A stretch of DNA of 13,140 bases from CAYNFH01 sp964396385 (GCA_964396385.1 CAYNFH010000185.1:1-13140), one strand, 5' to 3'; positions 1 through 6,227 are shown, counted from the stretch's first letter. Program-made: numbers and translations. Notes: generated from the sequence alone by a model not told the origin.

Positions 1-420
1 GCCTCTCGGGCGAGCCTCCGCCGCCCGGTTGTAGCAGTGCGAGTGTGCGTTGCGGACGTGCCGGGCGTCGCCTCACCCTGCCGGGGCCGGCGGGAGCCGA
101 GAAGGCGCAGGCTCCCGATTCGGAACCGGCCCACACCACGCCCCTCCCGCAGGCTTCCGGAGGTTCGTGCCCGGTGCCGCAACGGGCATGGTTATTCCAG
201 TGGCATCCGGCTGTCTATGAAATCTGTAGCGCGATATGCGGGGCAGCAGCCGTCCTACATGAATCTTCTAAGAATCTTCCATGAGCCTGCCAGGCTGCAT
301 TCCGGCAGCAATGCCAAACGCGGGGCAGCAGCCGGCCCGCGGGAACTGTCCCGAAGGGACGGTCGCGGTTCCGGCAATGCCTGCGAAGCCCGCGCAGCGG
401 CTCGTTATGAGGGGAGGCTG

Positions 421-505
421 AGGGGGCGAATGAAGCCCCCTTAGCGGGAGCACGAGGGCAGAGCCCTCGTGAAAGGGCCGCAGGAGCACGAGGGCAGAGC
501 CCTCG
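421..505. repeat. String of three hairpins with a 23-bp direct repeat
   Basis: A 23-bp sequence occurs twice without mismatch at 447-469 and 483-505 (period 36). Each copy contains the hairpin CGAGGGC-AGA-GCCCTCG. Just upstream, GGGGGC (422-427) pairs with GCCCCC (435-440) around a 7-nt loop. The three hairpins follow each other closely, which suggests a structured RNA, a REP-like cluster or transcription attenuation. No coding frame is conserved across them. Confidence 0.7.
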
Positions 506-520
506 GAATCTGCACCCTTT

Positions 521-623
521 CTGCGCTTATTGCGCTTACTGCGCAAAACCGCAATCCTGCCCTGTCTGAACTTGAAACCGGGGGTTCGCCCCCTTATTGC
601 GCTTTCTGCGCTTTCTGCACAGC
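521..623. repeat. Two 9-nt tandem arrays flanking a TTCG hairpin
   Basis: Three 9-nt units based on YTGCGCTTW lie at 521-547, and three more at 597-623, the last unit of each being degenerate. Between them GGGGG-TTCG-CCCCC (580-593) forms a tetraloop hairpin. The 9-nt period is a multiple of three, but none of the overlapping frames looks like a gene. Confidence 0.6.
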
Positions 624-677
624 CTCTACCCATTACCCCGCAGCCGGCGGCCACGACCCGTTGGAGAGGCAGATCCG

Positions 678-722
678 AATTTGGCGCCGCCACGCCAATA
701 TACAATTTGAGACAATGTCTCA
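678..722. repeat. Composite palindromic element, copy R1
   Basis: Module A is TTGGCG (681-686) facing CGCCAA (693-698). Module B is TGAGACA-A-TGTCTCA (708-722), a perfect 7-bp inverted repeat around one base. The copy is followed by an 8-bp hairpin, CCTCTCCC/GGGAGAGG, at 734-756. Confidence 0.75.
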
Positions 723-816
723 CTCCCACTCATCCTCTCCCGCAGCGTGGGAGAGGCGGAAGGGGCTGAGGGCTTCCAGGGCGCACGGAGTCCCGGTCAA
801 CCGGGGAACAGGGGCG

Positions 817-854
817 AATCTGGCGCGGCCGCGCCAATTTGAGACACTGTCTCA
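817..854. repeat. Composite palindromic element, copy R2
   Basis: The 16-bp perfect palindrome TGGCGCGGCCGCGCCA (821-836) is module A. After ATT comes module B, TGAGACA-C-TGTCTCA (840-854). Together with R6 this is the cleanest copy of the element. Confidence 0.8.
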
Positions 855-945
855 GACTACGGTAGCCGACCAGCAGGGGCAAGCTCTGAAGATGGGCTCG
901 GACTCTGAGGCCCGACCAACCGCCTAGCAATGGAAGCAAATCCCT

Positions 946-1000
946 ACAATGCGAGTGAATTCGCTCACATTGTCCCTGGAAGCCAGTATAGCAATACTGG
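946..1000. repeat. 28-nt imperfect palindrome plus 7-bp hairpin
   Basis: Positions 946-973 are a 28-nt palindrome centred on GAATTC, with outer arms ACAATG/CATTGT and two non-complementary pairs. Ten bases later CCAGTAT (983-989) faces ATACTGG (994-1000) around AGCA. This could be an operator or a remnant terminus of a mobile element; no gene start is adjacent. Confidence 0.6.
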
Positions 1001-1025
1001 TTGGCAGGCACGCCCGCTCAAGAGG

Positions 1026-1174
1026 GCCGTGGCCACGGTAATTTGAGACAATGTCTCAGATTCCCACACCTGGCAAGCAGGGTCAGCCACGGAGGAGCAA
1101 CCTGGCCATACGGTACCGCCTTTCCAAGTTCGCGCGCCCGGCGCGGCGTCAGCCCGCACATCCTGATCGTGCGG
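1026..1174. repeat. Copy R3 with its extended 3' block
   Basis: Module B (TGAGACA-A-TGTCTCA) is at 1044-1058. Module A is replaced by the short palindrome CCGTGGCCACGG at 1026-1037. From 1044 to 1160 the sequence is collinear without indels with 2658-2774. The last 54 bases (1107-1160) match 2721-2774 with four differences, while the 48 bases between are more diverged. The 3' end holds a short hairpin, CCGCAC (1154-1159) with GTGCGG (1169-1174). Confidence 0.75.
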
Positions 1175-1296
1175 CCCGCCAGGATCCATGCAGCCGCGCG
1201 GCGCGGCTGCGTTCCGGGGCATGCGGGATGCGGCGCGCTACCGCTTCCCGAGCCGGACGAGGCTCGGGCGCGCGCCGGGGGAGGGCCGGCGAGCCA

Positions 1297-1378
1297 ATGG
1301 CTGATGTAGGATGGCTGAACGCGGATGTACTCCGGAATCTGGGCTACATCAGCCATCACCCATCAGAAATCAGCCATC
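1297..1378. repeat. Inverted heptanucleotide tandem array
   Basis: Three 7-nt units (ATGGCTG, ATGTAGG, ATGGCTG) fill 1297-1317. After a 26-nt centre, five units of pattern NNNNATC (CTACATC, AGCCATC, ACCCATC, AGAAATC, AGCCATC) fill 1344-1378. The two halves are complementary: ATGGCTGATGTAG (1297-1309) pairs perfectly with CTACATCAGCCAT (1344-1356). The period is 7, so it cannot be a codon-based protein repeat in a single frame. Confidence 0.7.
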
Positions 1379-1496
1379 GGTTCGGAGGCTCGCCCGAGAG
1401 GCAGGTGAATGCGCCGATCAGGCGCAGAGGGCCGGGCCCTGGGCCACACAGGGCAGCACGGAATCTGCGCTCCTTCGTGTAATAGCAGCCGCCGCG

Positions 1497-1536
1497 CCAA
1501 TTTGACACGTGCGTGTCAAATTGGGACAATGTCTCA
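1497..1536. repeat. Composite palindromic element, copy R4 (variant core)
   Basis: CCAATTTGACACG (1497-1509) and CGTGTCAAATTGG (1512-1524) form a perfect 13-bp inverted repeat around TG. Directly after it TGGGACAATGTCTCA (1522-1536) resembles module B with one base changed. Core bases differ from the usual TGAGACA on both arms, yet pairing is kept. Confidence 0.75.
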
Positions 1537-1599
1537 CTCCCACCGCCAGGGGAACGCCGGCGGGCCGGAGTGGCCAACCCTTGCCGCGCTTGCCTCGCT

Positions 1600-1646
1600 C
1601 CAATTTGGCGCCGCCGTAGCGATTTGACACGCGCGCGCCAGATTGG
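1600..1646. repeat. Composite palindromic element, copy R5 (diverged)
   Basis: CCAATTTGGCGC (1600-1611) faces GCGCCAGATTGG (1635-1646), an inverted repeat with a single mismatch. The intervening bases contain ATTTGACAC, matching the half-site of R4, but no complete module B. Confidence 0.6.
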
Positions 1647-1759
1647 ATCTGCGGCCGAGCGTCCGGCAGAACGGTCTACATCAGCGGGGCGACTTCCGTC
1701 CCCGGCGGCAAAGCGTGACGAGATCCTTCCACGAGCCTACTCCATAGATGGAACCGCAG

Positions 1760-1779
1760 ACTCGGCGGCGAGGCCGAGT
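1760..1779 (+). promoter_or_regulatory. Small hairpin in the cupredoxin leader
   Basis: ACTCGGC (1760-1766) pairs with GCCGAGT (1773-1779) around six bases, about 60 nt before the presumed start codon. It may be a leader stem; its function is unknown. Confidence 0.3.
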
Positions 1780-1824
1780 ACGCTCCATCCCGCTCTCTCC
1801 CAACTCTCTGGCTCGCTCTTGCTG

Positions 1825-1833
1825 AAAAGGAGG
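1825..1833 (+). promoter_or_regulatory. Strong Shine-Dalgarno before the assembly gap
   Basis: AAAAGGAGG directly abuts the N run. It is the strongest ribosome binding site in the window. It leaves seven bases to position 1841 if the gap length is real, which fits an ATG hidden at 1841-1843 in the cupredoxin frame. Confidence 0.7.
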
Positions 1834-1843
1834 NNNNNNNNNN
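1834..1843. other. Assembly gap (10 Ns)
   Basis: Ten undetermined bases, possibly a placeholder length. The gap removes the start codon of the cupredoxin gene and possibly its first residues. Confidence 0.95.
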
Positions 1844-2407
1844 TGCAGTCCCCGCTATCTGAGACTCACCCTACCCGTCGCCGTCGTCCTTGCGCTCGCG
1901 GGCCTCGCCGCCCGCCCGGCCGCCGCACAGCAGACCGTAACCGTCCACATCACCAATTTCGACTTCACAGACGGCTCAGGCAATCACTTCGACCCCGTGG
2001 TCTTCGTGGGAGACACCGTCGAGTGGGTCTGGGATGCCGGAATCCACAGCAGTACCTCGGCCGCCGGCCAGGACGAGAGCTGGGACTCGGGCAACCAATC
2101 GGCGCCCGGTGGCCTGTTCGACTACACATTCTCCGTCCCCGGGACCTACGCGTACTATTGCGACATACACGGCGTCGATAACGGAGACGGCACCGTCAGC
2201 GGGATGTCCGGAATGGTCACCGTCATGGATTCGTCCAGCCGGCCGGAACTTGCCCTTATGCGGGCGCTCTCCATGGCCAGCATCGCGCTGCCCATCCCAC
2301 GCCTGGACCTGAGCGACTTCGTCCCAGGCTCCCGCCGCCCGGCCAGCACGGTCCCCTGCTGCGCCGGCGGGCATGATCCCTCGAAGCGCGCCCTCCCGCG
2401 GAAGTAG
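1841..2407 (+). CDS. Secreted cupredoxin (plastocyanin/azurin-like), start in the gap
   Basis: A type-1 copper protein, probably an exported electron carrier or copper-binding protein. Read from 1844, the frame gives a classic signal peptide: an Arg-containing n-region, the hydrophobic stretch VAVVLALAGLAA, then an ARPAAA-type cleavage site before QQTVTV. The mature part has FDPVVFVGDTVEW, the first copper His in DAGIHSS, then GTYAYYC (copper Cys), DIH (second His) and GMSGMVTV (copper Met), so all four ligands are present. A short Asn/Gly/Asp-rich insert separates the second His from the Met. After the domain come about 60 residues of low-complexity tail without a membrane helix or sorting signal. 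The start at 1841 is inferred from Shine-Dalgarno spacing; an internal ATG at 1997 would cut the domain in half and is rejected. The gene stands alone on the plus strand. Confidence 0.85.
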   Translation, partial: XCSPRYLRLTLPVAVVLALAGLAARPAAAQQTVTVHITNFDFTDGSGNHFDPVVFVGDTVEWVWDAGIHSSTSAAGQDESWDSGNQSAPGGLFDYTFSVPGTYAYYCDIHGVDNGDGTVSGMSGMVTVMDSSSRPELALMRALSMASIALPIPRLDLSDFVPGSRRPASTVPCCAGGHDPSKRALPRK

Positions 2408-2436
2408 CATCCCGTAGCGCCAGACTGTTGCCGATT

Positions 2437-2480
2437 CAAACTGTGGCCGCCGGACGTGGGTGTCCGGCGGCCACAGTTTG
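2437..2480. terminator. 19-bp perfect hairpin after the cupredoxin gene
   Basis: Two 19-bp arms (2437-2455 and 2462-2480; core GTGGCCGCCGGAC) surround the 6-nt loop GTGGGT. It begins 29 bases after the stop codon. No T-tract follows, so it may end transcription with the help of other factors or protect the 3' end. Confidence 0.65.
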
Positions 2481-2638
2481 GACGGAAGCCCCTGTGTATT
2501 TGAACTCCGGTTCTACTCCTCTCCCGTTTCCCTCGGCTGCGCTCGGGACAGGCTTGGGATAGACGTCTTGGTCATCCTGGATGGCTAACATAAACCCGCC
2601 TCATCGCAGTTGCCGTGGCTTCAGCCCCGGCGCCAATG

Positions 2639-2672
2639 TGGCGCCGTCGCGCCAAATTGAGACAATGTCTCA
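2639..2672. repeat. Composite palindromic element, copy R6
   Basis: TGGCGC (2639-2644) faces GCGCCA (2649-2654), and after AAT comes module B, TGAGACA-A-TGTCTCA (2658-2672). It has the same architecture and orientation as R2, and is the only copy downstream of the cupredoxin gene. Confidence 0.8.
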
Positions 2673-2796
2673 GATTACCGTCCCACCCAAGCTAAGCCAG
2701 CTACTGCGGACCAACCAGCCCATACAGTACCGCCTTTCCGAGCTCGCGCGCCCGGCGCAGCGTCAGCCCGCACAGCTCTATTGTGCGGGACTGACG
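2673..2796. repeat. Second copy of the R3 3' block, ending in a long hairpin
   Basis: This is collinear with 1059-1160. The 54 bases at 2721-2774 match 1107-1160 with four differences. The end folds into a stem: CGTCAGCCCGCACA (2761-2774) pairs with TGTGCGGG and CTGACG (2782-2796) with one bulged A and a 7-nt loop. In the upstream copy the stem is shorter. Confidence 0.7.
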
Positions 2797-2856
2797 GGCG
2801 TCCGGGCGGAAGTCGCAGGTGAGGCACGAACAAAGTAGAGCGGGGAGGGAGGGGTA

Positions 2857-2895
2857 GAAGGGGCGGGAGGGGCGGCGAGCCCCTCCCGCCCCTTC
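2857..2895 (-). terminator. 17-bp GC-rich hairpin at the end of the minus-strand operon
   Basis: Perfect 17-bp arms (2857-2873 and 2879-2895), built of GGGGCGGGAGGGGC and its complement, surround a 5-nt loop. It lies 32 bases beyond the stop of the last minus-strand ORF and faces the cupredoxin gene's own hairpin, as expected between convergent transcripts. No T-run is visible on either strand. Confidence 0.6.
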
Positions 2896-2927
2896 ACAAT
2901 GTCACGAAACGACACCGAGCTCGATAA

Positions 2928-3107
2928 TCAGACCAGGATGTCACTCCGCCGATCTACGAGTTTCAGCACGTCCAGCGGCGCCTCCACGTTGGCGATGCCC
3001 TGGAACGTGTGGATGATGTCCCGCTGCACCGCGGCCGCAACGCGGACCGTGGGAGCCGCTCTCTTGCGCGCCTTGGCTGATTGGGCCTGCGCGACCGCAC
3101 ATCGGAT
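2928..3107 (-). pseudogene. Short ORF remnant, possibly a C-terminal fragment of a degraded gene
   Basis: The frame reads as protein-like at its C-terminal end (VQRDIIHTFQGIANVEAPLD, then VLKLVDRRSDILV and a TGA stop), unlike the Pro/Ala-rich shadow frames nearby. No ATG exists within it, and the frame runs upstream into the 492-aa gene, so it lacks a proper start; an internal GTG would give about 33 residues. The 'RDI...FQGIAN...L..L..L..RRS..L' pattern faintly resembles the middle of AAA/DUF4143-type ATPases, but this is a guess. It could also be a genuine small protein with an unusual start. It lies between the operon and its terminator-like hairpin. Confidence 0.3.
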
Positions 3108-3109
3108 TC

Positions 3110-4588
3110 CTACTCGGACGTGCGGAGGAGGCGCTCGGATTCCGGGGCGGTAGAGGGGCGGAGGGGACGGAGCAGCCGCTCCGGCGGCTCGGAACCGGCG
3201 GAGGCGCGCAGCAGCACCTGGCTGTCGCGGTTGTGCTGCGCGCACTCCAGCAGATAGGGCAGACACTCTTCGGCGGCCTGCTTCACCTGGCGCTCGCGCA
3301 GCGTAGGAGGCTCGCTATGGGCCAGCGCTTCCACATACGGCACGGCATCCGTGTCGCCGATCTGCTCCAGCGCCTTGAGAATGGCCAGCAGGAATTCGGG
3401 ATTTGCGCGCGCCTCGGAGAGCCGCAGTCGCTGATAGAGGAAGGCGCGCTGGCGGACGTCCAGCAGGCGCGCGTCGCCGGCCTGCATTTGCGGCAGCAAG
3501 CGGATTAGGCCTGCCCGGGCCATGCGTGCCATCCGGGCATCCGGCCACGCCTGTATCTCCGCCAGTTGCCCAATGGCCCGCACATCCTCCATCCGGGCGA
3601 GGCGGTCCGCCAGCCGCTGCTGGTCCCGCGTGAGAGTAAAGCGGTAGAGCTGCGTGGTGGCCATCGCGAGGACCGAACACAGGACTCCGAGCGGCCAGAG
3701 CCGCTGCTGGAACGCGTTGGCCGCCTGGAACGCAAGGTACGGTACGATGATGACGTAGGAAGCCAGCAGGAACCCGAGCCGCATGGTCGGCTGCCTGCGC
3801 TGGCGGCCCTCCTCCGCCTCCAGCCACTGGCGCGCTTCCGGGTTTAACGTCGAGCTCGCGACCACGGTCGCCTGCCGCGCGGTCTCCGAGGCAGCCTCGG
3901 GAGTGATCGCGGCCGCCGCCTCCAGCTCCGGCAGGCAAGCGCGGGCGACGCGCCGCACGCGCCGCAGCGCACCGGTCGGCACTCGCATGCGCGCCAGCGA
4001 CTCCATACCGCGCAGCGCCTCCACGTGCCGAAGACGGCGTGCCGCCTGGAGCAGCGCGAGCACGAAGTCCGGGTAGCAGGCCGCCTCCGTCCAGGTGAGG
4101 TGGTCGTACAGCGCCGCCATCTGGAGCGGGGGGAGCCGTGCCGCGTCCTCCTTGGAGATCGACGGTAGCAGGGCGGTAAGCCGCATCCGGGCGAACAGCC
4201 TCACGCTCGTATCGGGCCACTCCAGCGCCTCTACCAACGCGCCCAGCCACGCGCCGTCCAGTTCGGGCGTGAGCAGAACGGCGCGGCCGGCCGCTAGCTC
4301 CGCGCTCTGTCGCGCCAGCTTGCGCGTGGTGAGAAGCGCGGCCAGGCTGAGCCAGAACCAGCTCCAGCCATCGCCGCCCGTGCCGACCAGGAGGGTGAAG
4401 AAGGTAGGCAGAAGCAGCAGCGGCCAGAGCGAAGTCAGGCAGCCGGGCCGGCCCAGCTCGCGCTCGGCCAAAAGCCGGACCACGGCCTCCCCGCCAGGCG
4501 CGCGCAAGCCCGGCCCGCTAAGCTCCGGGCCGGGCTCGCTCTCCTGGTTACTCTCCAGGTGGCGCTGCACTTGCCTTGGCTCGCTCAC
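3110..4588 (-). CDS. Membrane protein with two copies of a two-helix plus helical-repeat module
   Basis: I do not recognise a named family. The 492-aa protein has two halves of the same build. The first half has hydrophobic segments at about 54-69 and 74-87 followed by a helical module at 112-226. The second has segments at about 271-291 and 297-312 followed by a homologous module at 335-450. Paired landmarks include ALEWPD/IQAWPD, ALLPSISKEDA/RLLPQMQAGDA, YPDFVLALLQA/NPEFLLAILKA and ARACLPELE/AEECLPYLL. The modules are Leu/Ala/Arg-rich amphipathic helices of HEAT-like character and probably cytoplasmic. The start is GTG, preceded by GGAAGGA, and lies 41 nt inside the end of the upstream gene, so translational coupling is likely. 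Its place in an ECF sigma operon suggests a role in envelope signalling; that is inference. Confidence 0.75.
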   Translation of the reverse strand: MSEPRQVQRHLESNQESEPGPELSGPGLRAPGGEAVVRLLAERELGRPGCLTSLWPLLLLPTFFTLLVGTGGDGWSWFWLSLAALLTTRKLARQSAELAAGRAVLLTPELDGAWLGALVEALEWPDTSVRLFARMRLTALLPSISKEDAARLPPLQMAALYDHLTWTEAACYPDFVLALLQAARRLRHVEALRGMESLARMRVPTGALRRVRRVARACLPELEAAAAITPEAASETARQATVVASSTLNPEARQWLEAEEGRQRRQPTMRLGFLLASYVIIVPYLAFQAANAFQQRLWPLGVLCSVLAMATTQLYRFTLTRDQQRLADRLARMEDVRAIGQLAEIQAWPDARMARMARAGLIRLLPQMQAGDARLLDVRQRAFLYQRLRLSEARANPEFLLAILKALEQIGDTDAVPYVEALAHSEPPTLRERQVKQAAEECLPYLLECAQHNRDSQVLLRASAGSEPPERLLRPLRPSTAPESERLLRTSE

Positions 4589-6227
4589 TCTGTCCTTCCG
4601 GCGGTTTTGGAAGGGTCGGTACGTTTATGCCCGCCACAATGTCCCCCTTACTGTCCGCGTCCGGCCGGGACGGGTGCGTCTTCTCCCCTCGCGCCACCTT
4701 CTCTATCGGCTGACCGCCGTCGTCAATCGCATCCGGCCCCACGCTATACAGCAGGTACGAGCTGGTCGTCCGCCGGTACTTCATGGGCCGGCCGGCCCCA
4801 AACGGGTCCGCCGGGACCTGTGGGAGGTAGCGAGGCACAATCTCGCCGATCCCGTCCGGATACCGACCGTGCTCCAGGCGATAGGCCCTCAACGCGAGGG
4901 CGGTCTCCAGCAGCGTGTTCTGTGCCCTATCCGAGCAGTCCGTCAGCCGGAGCCCGGAATACGTGGGATCCATAAACCGGTTCAGAGGGTCGCTCGGCAA
5001 ATCCGCTTCAGACATATCTGGCTGCGGGCCCGTCCACGGCTGGCTCACCTGGGCTATCTGCTTGTCGGTGAATTGGAGATAATTGTCGACCATCTGGCGC
5101 TTGCTGTACTTCAGCGACCGCAGGTAGATAAGCCAGTTCGTGGCATTGGATCCGCTGGAGAAAGCGCTCATGTCGCGGCGAAATCCCGGCTTCTGCATCA
5201 TGTCCAGGATGACGGCGAGCTCGGACTGCTGGTCTACTCTCAAGGTGAAGGCGAGATCGGGCTCCTGACCGCTTATCTCCACCAGACGGCGCGCCGCCCT
5301 GCGAGCCTCTGCCGCGCTGAGGTGCTCCACGGCCAGCCAGAGGCCAGACCTGCCAATATCCTCGCAGGCAATCCCCACCAGCTTGCCTATCAATACGCTC
5401 TGGCTTTGTATGCGGACCCCCAGCTCCACCGCGTCCAGGCTGCTCGCGGCGCTTGCGCGCCAGTCGCCGCGCGCGGCCTCGGTCTGCGCCTCCAGGTTCA
5501 GCAGTCGCGCAAGTGCCCGATGGTTTGAAAACCAGGGCATCACGTCGCTGCCTTTCCGGAGTGGGGGAGCCAGGTAGGGGAGCGCCAGACCTTCCCGCAC
5601 GGCCTCCAGGGCCGGCCGGTTGGCGCGGACCACCGCCTCCTTCTCCGCGAGGGTGTAGACGTGCTTGTCCGCGCCTACAAACCGCGGCTCTCCGGAGGGA
5701 CCGCTCTGCGGCCAGGCTATCCACTGCTTGCCCGGCTGGGCAACCATCTGAGGGTTCCCAATACCGGCCTGCGCGAAGTCCATTTCGAGGGTGTTGGGGA
5801 TGAGCGCGTATGCCCGCTCGAAGGAGGTGAACGCATTGGAGCCGGACAGGGTGGGGGTCTGGACCTGGATGCCCGGATCGATATCGATCCAGTGCATCCA
5901 TCCGCCGGCCATTCCTATGGCGCCCACAAGGGCAATTGCTGCGGGCCGCCGTGCGCGCCGCACCATCTCGTGCCGGCGAGCGCGCCGGGGGTCCGGAATG
6001 GAGTGCGGCAGTCCCAGCGCGCGGAGCGTCCGGCCCAGCCCTTCGGACTGCGAATTCTGCGCCTTGAGACAGGTCAGCGTAAAGCCCACCGCCGCATCCA
6101 TGCGGGAGGCCCTCCGGCATTCCGGGCACAGCGCCCGGTGCCACAGTGGCGCCGCTCCTGCCGTTTTGAATAGCCGCCGACAGTGGGTTGAAGGTTGAAG
6201 GTTGAAGGTTGAAGGTTGATCGTCCAT
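4548..6227 (-). CDS. Putative zinc-finger anti-sigma factor with a large extracytoplasmic domain
   Basis: A 559-aa membrane protein encoded just after an ECF sigma factor on the same strand. Residues 16-37 carry Cys16, His30, Cys34 and Cys37 (H-x3-C-x2-C), the signature of zinc-binding anti-sigma domains, although the first Cys lies closer to the His than usual. A single membrane helix is at about 95-112. Residues 113-559 should lie outside the cytoplasm. They include a helical region at about 195-345 and a segment at about 437-505 (LRAYRLEHGRYPDGIGEIVP, then YLPQVPADPFG and YLLYSVGPDAIDDGG) resembling the C-terminal part of type II pseudopilin-like proteins. The start ATG lacks a clear Shine-Dalgarno, and its first codons lie in a 7-nt tandem array, so the start is uncertain, but it must precede Cys16 if the finger is real. 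Predicted role: membrane sequestration of the sigma factor. Confidence 0.65.
   Translation of the reverse strand: MDDQPSTFNLQPSTHCRRLFKTAGAAPLWHRALCPECRRASRMDAAVGFTLTCLKAQNSQSEGLGRTLRALGLPHSIPDPRRARRHEMVRRARRPAAIALVGAIGMAGGWMHWIDIDPGIQVQTPTLSGSNAFTSFERAYALIPNTLEMDFAQAGIGNPQMVAQPGKQWIAWPQSGPSGEPRFVGADKHVYTLAEKEAVVRANRPALEAVREGLALPYLAPPLRKGSDVMPWFSNHRALARLLNLEAQTEAARGDWRASAASSLDAVELGVRIQSQSVLIGKLVGIACEDIGRSGLWLAVEHLSAAEARRAARRLVEISGQEPDLAFTLRVDQQSELAVILDMMQKPGFRRDMSAFSSGSNATNWLIYLRSLKYSKRQMVDNYLQFTDKQIAQVSQPWTGPQPDMSEADLPSDPLNRFMDPTYSGLRLTDCSDRAQNTLLETALALRAYRLEHGRYPDGIGEIVPRYLPQVPADPFGAGRPMKYRRTTSSYLLYSVGPDAIDDGGQPIEKVARGEKTHPSRPDADSKGDIVAGINVPTLPKPPEGQSERAKASAAPPGE
6186..6220. repeat. Heptanucleotide array (GGTTGAA)5
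   Basis: Five tandem units, the last ending in T. It lies inside the first codons of the 559-aa gene, where the minus-strand reading TTCAACC yields STFNLQPST. Since 7 is not a multiple of 3, each unit is read in a different frame. Confidence 0.9.

Larger units (their letters stand above)
1..1833. other. Repeat-rich region without a supported gene
   Basis: I see no credible protein-coding gene here. Open frames exist on both strands, but all are short, overlap each other, and translate to Arg/Pro/Ala/Gly-rich sequence without hydrophobic cores or recognisable motifs, as expected of GC-rich noncoding DNA. What the stretch does hold is listed separately: hairpins, 9-nt and 7-nt tandem arrays, a 28-nt imperfect palindrome, and five copies of a composite palindromic element. 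No tRNA-like cloverleaf was seen. The last part is presumably the promoter region of the cupredoxin gene, but I could not pick a convincing -35/-10 pair. Confidence 0.7.

Noticed and set aside
447..505. CRISPR-like direct repeats
   Set aside because: Only two repeat copies 36 bp apart with a 13-bp spacer, no cas genes, and the repeats are self-complementary hairpins.
268..1630. Many open frames of 60-150 codons on both strands
   Set aside because: They overlap one another, lack Shine-Dalgarno sites and domains, and cross the hairpins and tandem arrays; none shows protein-like composition.
2521..2560. GC-rich stretch containing CCCTCGGCTGCGCTCGGG
   Set aside because: It looks like a recurring intergenic GC-rich motif, but pairing is limited to short ends and no second copy occurs in this window, so I do not call it a repeat.
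3315..4250. Open frame of 311 codons on the minus strand inside the 492-aa gene
   Set aside because: Low-complexity Gly/Ala/Pro/Arg frame; the 492-aa frame shows the internal duplication and hydrophobic helices.
4095..5528. Open frame of 477 codons on the plus strand across two minus-strand genes
   Set aside because: It is Arg/Ser/Pro-rich, spans the junction of two well-supported genes, and has no motif; a GC-rich antisense artefact.
5008..6144. Open frame of 378 codons on the minus strand inside the 559-aa gene
   Set aside because: It is a different frame of the same DNA with Arg/Gly/Ala-rich composition; the 559-aa frame carries the zinc motif, membrane helix and pseudopilin-like segment.
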